Source: Burkholderiales bacterium (GTDB lineage: Bacteria; Pseudomonadota; Gammaproteobacteria; Burkholderiales; Burkholderiaceae_C). Taken from it: a stretch of 64,000 nt of DNA. Made by a program: the position numbers and the translations under genes. Location: assembly GCA_019509985.1 (NCBI GenBank), contig JAEKLF010000032.1, positions 160,450-224,449 of the forward strand. Direction: 5' to 3'. How positions within the stretch are numbered: position 1 is the first letter of the stretch; the number at the start of each line of letters is the position of its first letter. This document shows, piece by piece, positions 58,339 to 64,000 of the stretch. The notes under the pieces were generated by a model. The model did no database searches and was not told the DNA's origin. It worked only from the letters and a program-made list of their open reading frames with translations.

Positions 58339-61182
58339 CTACTTGAACGCCGGGTCGCTCTCCGCACCACGCCGCGGCTGCCAGCCGAGGCCGTAGTAGT
58401 CGCCGCGGTCGCGCGCCCAGGGGTCGAAGGCGTTGGTGACGTGGGCGAGTTCGGGCGCCAGCTCGGGCACGGTGCGCAGCAGCACGCGCTTGAAGGGCGA
58501 GACCTCGACGCGGTGGCCGTTGCTCTCCCTGGCCTCGTACTGCTTGCCGCTCGGGCCGTTGTTCATCAGCCATTCGATGCCGAGCTTGCCGTAGAACTCG
58601 GGGCGGAAGCTGGACGTGAAGAAGCGGTCACTGAACAGGCGCCGCGACGCGTTCAGGATGAAGACCTGGAACTGCGTCTCCGAGATCGCATAACCATGCG
58701 GCCGCGTGAACTCGGACAGCCAGCCCACCACCGTGTCCACGTCCTCGATGTTGTCGACGACGCTGCCGTCGGGCTTGCCCAGACAGTCGTTGATGGCGCT
58801 GCCGTCGAGATTCTTCTGCGCAGCCGTGATGACCTTGCTCGCGTCGCACTTGTGCTGGCCGTAGATGCTGCGCAGGTCGTTGATGACCTTTTGCTGGCGC
58901 GTGCGTTCCGCCGAGTCGGCGGGCAGGCGCGAGTCGATGAAGTCGTCGAAGCTGGTCAGCTGGCGCAGCCCGTACTGGCGCCGGAACTCGTTGAAGCGCG
59001 GCACGCCATGCTCGCGGTCGCGGATGACGTCCAGCGCCGCCACGTCGATCTTGCCGGTGCTGCTTTGTAAGCGTGGCAGCGGCAGGTTCTGCAGGAAGGC
59101 TGGCGTGTTGCCCAGCGTCAGCAGGCCCAGCCGTTGGCGGCCCATCGACAACGCCCAATCCGCCGCGCCTTCGCTCGCCAGCGCGCCGGTGGCCTTGGCG
59201 CGAAAGGTCTCGATGACGGGCACCTTGGCGGCGATGCGGTTGGGGTCGGCGTCCCAGTGGCGCAGCTCGATCAGGTCGGGCACCAGCGCGTGCAGGCGGT
59301 AGACGCTGACGAACTCCTCGGGGAAGTTGAACGGCGAGCCGAAATGGTTGACGCCGCCGTTCACATGCTCGGGGTTGGCCAGGTTCCAGATGTCGTCCTT
59401 GGTCGCGTCGTGGCGGGCGAAGAAGCGGTCGTCCTTGTAGACGCGCGCGCCCAGGCCGAAGATGCCCGGCCCGGAGGCCAGCGCCGAGTACCACTGCGCG
59501 GCCTTCTTCGCATCGGTGCTCTTGCCGTAGTTCTGCACGACGATGGCTTCGAGCGCGTTCTCCACCCAGGGGTGGCCCTCGAACAGCCCGCCCCAGTTGG
59601 CGTTCATGCCGAGGTAGAGCGGCTCGTCGTAGAGCAGCTGCGTCGTCCATTCGATGGTGTGGATCTTGGCGATCTCGGCGGCGACGACGAGGCGCCCCAC
59701 CTCGAACAGCACGTCGGCCGACACGTCGCGGTAGCGGATGACGGCGTCGGGGCGAGCCGGGTCGCGCAGGCCCGAGTCGTCGTCCGGCGTGGCCGCGGCG
59801 CGGCGGCGGAACTCGGCGACAAAGGCGTTGTGCTCGCGCGAAAACACCGTGTGATAGAAGCCGATGCCGATGCTCCAGTTGTCGGGGAAGGCCGCCGTGC
59901 CCTGGCCCGCCCACTGCGGGTTGATCGGGTCGCCAGGCCCGAACACGGGCAGCTGGCCCAGCGCCTCGCCGGCGCCGCCGCGCGCGCCGGGCTGCAGCAG
60001 CAGCCGGGCCGGGTCGGCCGGGTCGCGCTTCACGCGCTGGCGCGAAACGCCGTCATAGCCGTAGATCTGCGACGCATCCCACCAGGCCGTCGTGTTGTTG
60101 GCGTGCGTGCGGAAGGCGCGGGCCAGCGGCTGGGCGCCAGCGGCCGCGATGTAGCGCGGCGGCGCGCCGGCCTCGGCCACGTAGCCGCGGTCGATGCGGT
60201 CGTCGGGTCGGCAGCCGAGCTTGGCCGCATCGCCCGTGCAGCCGACCGGCATCCACTTCGGCTCGTTGTGACCCTCCTCCATGTGAGAGAACCAGTCGTG
60301 CGTCATGAACTGGATCCAGAAGGCCGCCAGCACGTTGAAGAAGGGCGCCTTCTGGTAGTCGCAGTTGGCATCGGCCGAGCTGCCGGGCAGGCCCTGGCCG
60401 TCGCGGCACTTGGCCGGCTCGGTCTGCGCGCGCGTGAAGAGCTTGCGGCTGATCAGCTGCGGGTCGGGCTGCAGCAGGCTGAGCCGGTTGCCGTGGCGGT
60501 TGCGGGCGAGTTGGTCGTCGCTGATGTCGGGGTAGGTGGCCTCGAACTGCACATTGCGCGCGAACAGCGCACCGCTGGAGCCCATCCTGGGGTTGCGGAT
60601 GTCGTTGCAGATGCCGCTGAGCTGGCGCCAGCGGATCAGCTCGCCCTGGCACAGCTGCGGGCCGTCGCCGCCGACCGCTGCGTAGAAGGGCGAGTCGCTG
60701 GCCAGCCGCATCGAGGGCCAGGTCTTGATGGCGGCGCCCGCCACGCCGTCGCGGCCCAGCGCGTAGTCGGCAAAGCTGCCCGAGTTGTCGAAGAGGTTGA
60801 ACTTGATCAGCTCCATGCGCTGGTATTCCAGGTCCAGCAGCGCACCGTCGACCCCGCGGCCATTCGGCCCGAGATGACCCGCGACGCCGCTGGTGCCCGG
60901 CAGCAGCGAGGCCGCGTCGCCCGTGGCCCAGTAGTTGGTCCAGTCGACATAGGGCAAGGGCCGGAAGGCCGCGGCCTTGTCGCCGCCGCGGCAGCGTGCC
61001 ACCGCCTCACCCACCTTGCCGTTGAAGCGCTCGCCGCGCTCGTCGGCCACCTTGCGAAAGCCGCCAGCCACCATGGCCGTGCAGTTTTTGGTGTCGTCCA
61101 GGCTGGCCTGGGGCGTCGTGCTGATGCAGCCGGTCAGCAGCAGGGCCAGCATCCAGGCCAGGCAGGTCAGGCAGAGCTTCAT
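58339..61182 (-). CDS. Lipoprotein of the animal haem peroxidase / alpha-dioxygenase family (947 aa)
   Basis: The lipobox LTGC at 16-19 ends a signal peptide, so the protein is a lipoprotein. The haem-peroxidase core follows: QFMTHDWFSH holds the distal histidine (H295), SREHNAFVAEF is the REHN segment, and FVSVYRLHALVPD contains the proximal histidine with the Tyr-x-x-His arrangement seen in alpha-dioxygenase and cyclo-oxygenase (YHWH). It may therefore oxygenate fatty acids or similar substrates rather than only peroxidise. The length, 947, exceeds typical members because of an N-terminal 250-residue region and a C-terminal segment. ATG 61182 is chosen at the signal peptide. Confidence 0.88.
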   Translation of the reverse strand: MKLCLTCLAWMLALLLTGCISTTPQASLDDTKNCTAMVAGGFRKVADERGERFNGKVGEAVARCRGGDKAAAFRPLPYVDWTNYWATGDAASLLPGTSGVAGHLGPNGRGVDGALLDLEYQRMELIKFNLFDNSGSFADYALGRDGVAGAAIKTWPSMRLASDSPFYAAVGGDGPQLCQGELIRWRQLSGICNDIRNPRMGSSGALFARNVQFEATYPDISDDQLARNRHGNRLSLLQPDPQLISRKLFTRAQTEPAKCRDGQGLPGSSADANCDYQKAPFFNVLAAFWIQFMTHDWFSHMEEGHNEPKWMPVGCTGDAAKLGCRPDDRIDRGYVAEAGAPPRYIAAAGAQPLARAFRTHANNTTAWWDASQIYGYDGVSRQRVKRDPADPARLLLQPGARGGAGEALGQLPVFGPGDPINPQWAGQGTAAFPDNWSIGIGFYHTVFSREHNAFVAEFRRRAAATPDDDSGLRDPARPDAVIRYRDVSADVLFEVGRLVVAAEIAKIHTIEWTTQLLYDEPLYLGMNANWGGLFEGHPWVENALEAIVVQNYGKSTDAKKAAQWYSALASGPGIFGLGARVYKDDRFFARHDATKDDIWNLANPEHVNGGVNHFGSPFNFPEEFVSVYRLHALVPDLIELRHWDADPNRIAAKVPVIETFRAKATGALASEGAADWALSMGRQRLGLLTLGNTPAFLQNLPLPRLQSSTGKIDVAALDVIRDREHGVPRFNEFRRQYGLRQLTSFDDFIDSRLPADSAERTRQQKVINDLRSIYGQHKCDASKVITAAQKNLDGSAINDCLGKPDGSVVDNIEDVDTVVGWLSEFTRPHGYAISETQFQVFILNASRRLFSDRFFTSSFRPEFYGKLGIEWLMNNGPSGKQYEARESNGHRVEVSPFKRVLLRTVPELAPELAHVTNAFDPWARDRGDYYGLGWQPRRGAESDPAFK

Positions 61183-61279
61183 GGGGTCTCCTCGTCGTCG
61201 TCGTTCTTGTCGGACCGCGCAACATAGCCAGCTCACCGGCACAGCGTCAATCCTGAAGAGAGTGGACGAAGGGATGGCC

Positions 61280-62140
61280 TCAGGGTGGCGGCAACCGGCA
61301 GGCGCCGTCTGACCTGGCGTTGGCCGACTGGCGGCAGAGCTCGCGCCACATGCGCATGACGAAGCCGTTCTCGGCGCGCGCAAACGCCGGCAGCGCGCCG
61401 ACATGCAGGCGGCGCAGCTCGACGATGGGGCCGAGCTTGACGACCTGCTTCGCCAGCGCGGCGTCGTGGCGCAGCCGCTCGTCGACGTAGAAGCTGTGCA
61501 CCAGCAGCACCGGCGTGCGGCCGGCCACCAGCTTCTGCAGGGCGCTTTCGTGGCTGGGCGCGGCGTCCAGCGCCCAGCCTCGTTCCTGCGCGATCACCTC
61601 GGCGCGGCTGCCGGCCGTCACGCCCACGCGCGCATCCGGCGCCAGTACGAGCTGCTGGCCGTCCCAACCGCCATTGGACGTGCCGACCGACCTGCGCCGC
61701 GAATAGAAGGCGTACTCGACATGGCCGAGGCTGTAGTCAAACTCGCGCCGCGGGCCGGTGTGCGGCGGCAACGTCAGCAGCGCGGCGATGGGGCCGCGCT
61801 CGCCCACGCCGGCGACGAGGTCGATCTGGCCGGCCTCGACCATGGCGCGCACGCGCCGGACCGGCAGGCGCAGCAGCTCGGCGCGCTCCAGGCAGCCGGT
61901 CTCGCGCAGCGCCGCGCGCATCCAGTCGACCAGCAGACCCGGCGGCTTGGCGAAGTCGTCGCCCTGGCCGCTCAGAAAAGGCTCGGCCGGCGCGTCGGGG
62001 AAGGCGATGCGCAGCCGCTCCGGGCAGTTCCCGGCGCGGGCCGCACCGGCCGCCAACAGCAGCGCCGCCAGCCACCAGCCGCACCACCGCGCGACCGCCC
62101 CCGGGGCGGACACAATGCCGTGCGCGGTCGACCAGTCCAC
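61280..62140 (-). CDS. Periplasmic solute-binding-like protein (PAAT-type, 286 aa)
   Basis: A signal peptide (ending AARAGN) precedes a two-lobed SBP family 3 fold with RIAFPDAPAEPF, MVEAGQIDLVAGVGER and VGVTAGSRAEVI. It shares general layout with the SBP at 63225 but little sequence. The GTG at 62140 is the most likely start. Such stand-alone proteins act as sensors or amino-acid binders. No permease is nearby. Confidence 0.8.
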   Translation of the reverse strand: MDWSTAHGIVSAPGAVARWCGWWLAALLLAAGAARAGNCPERLRIAFPDAPAEPFLSGQGDDFAKPPGLLVDWMRAALRETGCLERAELLRLPVRRVRAMVEAGQIDLVAGVGERGPIAALLTLPPHTGPRREFDYSLGHVEYAFYSRRRSVGTSNGGWDGQQLVLAPDARVGVTAGSRAEVIAQERGWALDAAPSHESALQKLVAGRTPVLLVHSFYVDERLRHDAALAKQVVKLGPIVELRRLHVGALPAFARAENGFVMRMWRELCRQSANARSDGACRLPPP

Positions 62141-62190
62141 GCGACCGAGTATGCGGTTAGCCCCTCATTTCTGACTGTTTGCAAAACGAT

Positions 62191-63228
62191 ATGAATTCGT
62201 CCCGTCGTCAACTTCTGCACTTCAGCGCTGCCGCCGCCGGCCTGCTGGCCGCCGCCCGGCCCAGCCAGGCCGCCACCGGCGCGCTGCTGGCTCCGCGCCT
62301 GCGCCCGGGCGACACGCTGGGCCTCGTCAGCCCGGCCAACGCCACCTTCGAGCGCGAGCCGCTGAAGCTCGCCATCGAATCGCTGCAGGCCCTGGGCTTC
62401 AAGGTCAAGCCGGGCGAATTCGTCGCCGCGCGCCGCGGCCCCTTTGCCGGCACCGACGCCCAGCGCGCGGCCGACATCAACGCCATGTTTGCCGACGACG
62501 CCGTGGCCGGCGTCATTGCGCTCACCGGCGGCTCCGGCTGCAACCGCATCGTCGACAAGCTGGACTACGAGCTCATCCGCCGCAAGCCGAAGTTCTTCGG
62601 CGGCTTCAGCGACCTGACCAGCCTGGTCAACGCCATCCACCGCCAGACCGGCCTGGTCGCCTTCCATTGCCCGGTGGCCGGCTCGGAGTGGAACGACTAC
62701 TCGGTGCAGAACTTCCGGGCCGTCGTGATGAACGCCGAGGCGGCCGTGCTGCGCAACCCCGTCGTCAAGCCGGTGGACGACGTCGTCGCCCGTGAAGAGC
62801 GCACCAGCGTGATCCGCGCCGGCAAGGCGCAGGGGCCGCTGGTCGGCGGCAACCTGACGGTGCTGGCGTCGCTGGCCGGCACCGCCTATTTCCCCGACTG
62901 CCGCGGCGCCGTCCTCTTCCTCGAGGACATCAACGAGTACATCTACCGCATCGACCGCTGCCTGTCGACGCTGCGCCTGAACGGCGCACTCGGCGCACTG
63001 GCTGGCGTGGTGCTCGGCCGCTTCACGAAATGCGAGCCCGGCGAGGGCTATGGCAGTCTGACGCTGGACGAGGTCTTCGACGACTACTTCCTGCCGCTCA
63101 ATGTGCCCGTCTACCGCGGCGCGGCCATCGGCCACATCAAGCGCAAGCTGACGGTGCCGGTGGGGGCGATGGCGGAGATGGATGCGGAGGCCGGCACGAT
63201 GCGGTTGCTGTCGCCGGCCGTGCTTTAA
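62191..63228 (+). CDS. LD-carboxypeptidase (S66 family) with Tat-type signal (345 aa)
   Basis: A twin-arginine signal (SSRRQLLHFSAAAAGLLAAA) is followed by the S66 fold. The nucleophile Ser lies in GGFSDLTSL, Glu in FLEDINEYIYRIDR and His in GHIKRKLTVPVGA, so the triad is complete. The enzyme trims the terminal D-Ala from L,D-tetrapeptides in peptidoglycan recycling. ATG 62191 is preferred to the TTG at 62179. It is convergent with the downstream SBP gene, overlapping it by 4 bases. Confidence 0.9.
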   Translation: MNSSRRQLLHFSAAAAGLLAAARPSQAATGALLAPRLRPGDTLGLVSPANATFEREPLKLAIESLQALGFKVKPGEFVAARRGPFAGTDAQRAADINAMFADDAVAGVIALTGGSGCNRIVDKLDYELIRRKPKFFGGFSDLTSLVNAIHRQTGLVAFHCPVAGSEWNDYSVQNFRAVVMNAEAAVLRNPVVKPVDDVVAREERTSVIRAGKAQGPLVGGNLTVLASLAGTAYFPDCRGAVLFLEDINEYIYRIDRCLSTLRLNGALGALAGVVLGRFTKCEPGEGYGSLTLDEVFDDYFLPLNVPVYRGAAIGHIKRKLTVPVGAMAEMDAEAGTMRLLSPAVL

Positions 63229-63995
63229 GGCTTCACGCAGGCCGAGGCCGGCAGCCCGTAGCCCTTCAGCAGCTCGGCGGTGCGGCCGCTGCGGCAGAGT
63301 TCGTAGAGCGCCTTCGCCAAACCATGGGCCTGGTTCAGGTCGACGTTCTGGCGCGCCAGGCCAAAGGAATAGCCGAAGGCCTTGACGAGGCCGACCGACT
63401 GCAGGCCGCGGATGCCGTCCTCGCGCATCAGGTGCAGTGCGACGGCCTCGTTCGCGAGGGCCAGGCCCTCCTCGCCATAGCGGCCGGCGGCCAGCTTGCG
63501 CAGCACGGTGCGGTTGTCGGGCTCGATCTCGCTGCGCGTGCGCGGCACGTCGTCGATGAGCTGCTCGAGCGTCAGCGCCGTGGCGGACGGGCCGTAGGCG
63601 CCGATGGTGCGGCCGGCCAGCGTCTGGGGATCGCCGCCGTACTGGAAGCCGCCGCTGCGCGCGAACAGCACGTAGCGCGCCTCGATGATGGGCGGCGACA
63701 CGTGGAAGTACTGGCGCCGCTCGGGCGAGTCGACGACCGTGAAGATGCCCTCAACCTCGCCGCGCTGCGCCATGGCAAGGGCCCGCCGCCAGGGCAGCAC
63801 CTCCACGTCGCAGCGCCATGCCAGCTTGGCGCAGGCGGCCTGCAGCACGTCCGCCATCGGTCCGGCCGCGTGACCGTCCGGCCCGGCATAGGTGTAGGGC
63901 GGAAAGGGCTCGGTGACGAAGCGCATCGGCGCCTGCGCGCCGGCGCCGTGCGCCAGCGTCAGAAGGGCTGCCGCGCAAGCAAGTCTCACAGTCAT
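63225..63995 (-). CDS. Periplasmic amino-acid-binding-like protein (256 aa)
   Basis: The signal peptide MTVRLACAAALLTLAHGAGA precedes an SBP family 3 domain with MRFVTEPFPPYTYAG, EVEGIFTVVDSPERRQYF and the final strand RTAELLKGYGLP. Proteins of this type without an adjacent permease are common in Burkholderiales and may sense amino acids. Start at ATG 63995, close to the right edge. The promoter would lie outside. Confidence 0.85.
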   Translation of the reverse strand: MTVRLACAAALLTLAHGAGAQAPMRFVTEPFPPYTYAGPDGHAAGPMADVLQAACAKLAWRCDVEVLPWRRALAMAQRGEVEGIFTVVDSPERRQYFHVSPPIIEARYVLFARSGGFQYGGDPQTLAGRTIGAYGPSATALTLEQLIDDVPRTRSEIEPDNRTVLRKLAAGRYGEEGLALANEAVALHLMREDGIRGLQSVGLVKAFGYSFGLARQNVDLNQAHGLAKALYELCRSGRTAELLKGYGLPASACVKP

Positions 63996-64000
63996 GCTCC

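Noticed and set aside
59134..61227. 697-codon plus-strand frame opposite the haem peroxidase gene
   Set aside because: No ribosome site, low-complexity composition, fully covered by the recognised lipoprotein gene.

Overview
The window looks like a chromosomal segment of a high-GC betaproteobacterium of the order Burkholderiales (Roseateles/Pelomonas/Rubrivivax-like). Signs of this are the G/C-ending codons, a methionine synthase split into two polypeptides, an S-adenosylhomocysteine (SAH) riboswitch of the Ralstonia type in front of one half of metH, and dispersed CCCCCTCAAGGGGG-type palindromes. The genus is an inference from style and gene content. No tRNA, rRNA or CRISPR array was found.

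Bases 1 to about 12166 are a genomic island with visibly lower GC and many orphan genes. Its left end lies outside the window. Its right end sits inside comM: only the last 202 codons of this competence-helicase gene remain, starting at the Walker B motif. The island carries defence-like genes: (i) a minus-strand operon of a ribbon-helix-helix regulator, a D12-class adenine DNA methyltransferase and an McrB-like AAA+ motor that runs off the left edge; (ii) a 654-residue protein joining a PD-(D/E)XK-like nuclease to a PIN-like nuclease, followed by a HEPN protein with an Rx4H motif; (iii) a NucS/DUF91-type nuclease; (iv) a tightly overlapping operon with a DEDDh-like exonuclease and an AbrB/MazE-type protein, divergent from an XRE regulator; and (v) several small hypothetical genes, including a translationally coupled pair missed by ordinary length cut-offs.

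From 12.2 to 29 kb the chromosome holds a pair of glycine-zipper envelope proteins; metH part 2 under the SAH riboswitch; a degenerate HD-domain protein; a YtrA-type GntR regulator with a palindromic operator, followed by ABC-transporter genes that include an acyltransferase-ABC ATPase fusion; a secreted repeat protein; a subtilisin-like protease divergent from an ECF sigma/anti-sigma pair; a sensor diguanylate cyclase; and an NTF2-like protein.

From 29.2 to 38.2 kb lies a reductive pyrimidine catabolism cluster: a RutR-like regulator divergent from preT, preA, a CoA-acylating semialdehyde dehydrogenase, an NCS1 permease, dihydropyrimidinase and an N-carbamoyl-beta-alanine hydrolase. Together they would import uracil/thymine-type bases, reduce the ring, open it, remove the carbamoyl group and oxidise the malonate-semialdehyde end product. 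The beta-alanine transaminase is not in the cluster.

From 38 to 51 kb are mixed housekeeping and regulatory genes: a MerR regulator with a perfect operator, a soluble chemoreceptor-like protein with an FNR-like box, a methionine aminotransferase, a second ECF sigma/anti-sigma operon, metH part 1 about 29 kb from part 2, a haloacetate dehalogenase-like hydrolase, and a peptide-binding protein/LysR/D-Ala-D-Ala dipeptidase group. From 51.8 to 64 kb are a modification-dependent HNH restriction candidate behind a WYL regulator, a LysR-controlled three-gene operon, a membrane-anchored C13 (legumain-like) protease, a large lipoprotein of the animal haem peroxidase/alpha-dioxygenase family, and an S66 LD-carboxypeptidase between two solute-binding proteins.
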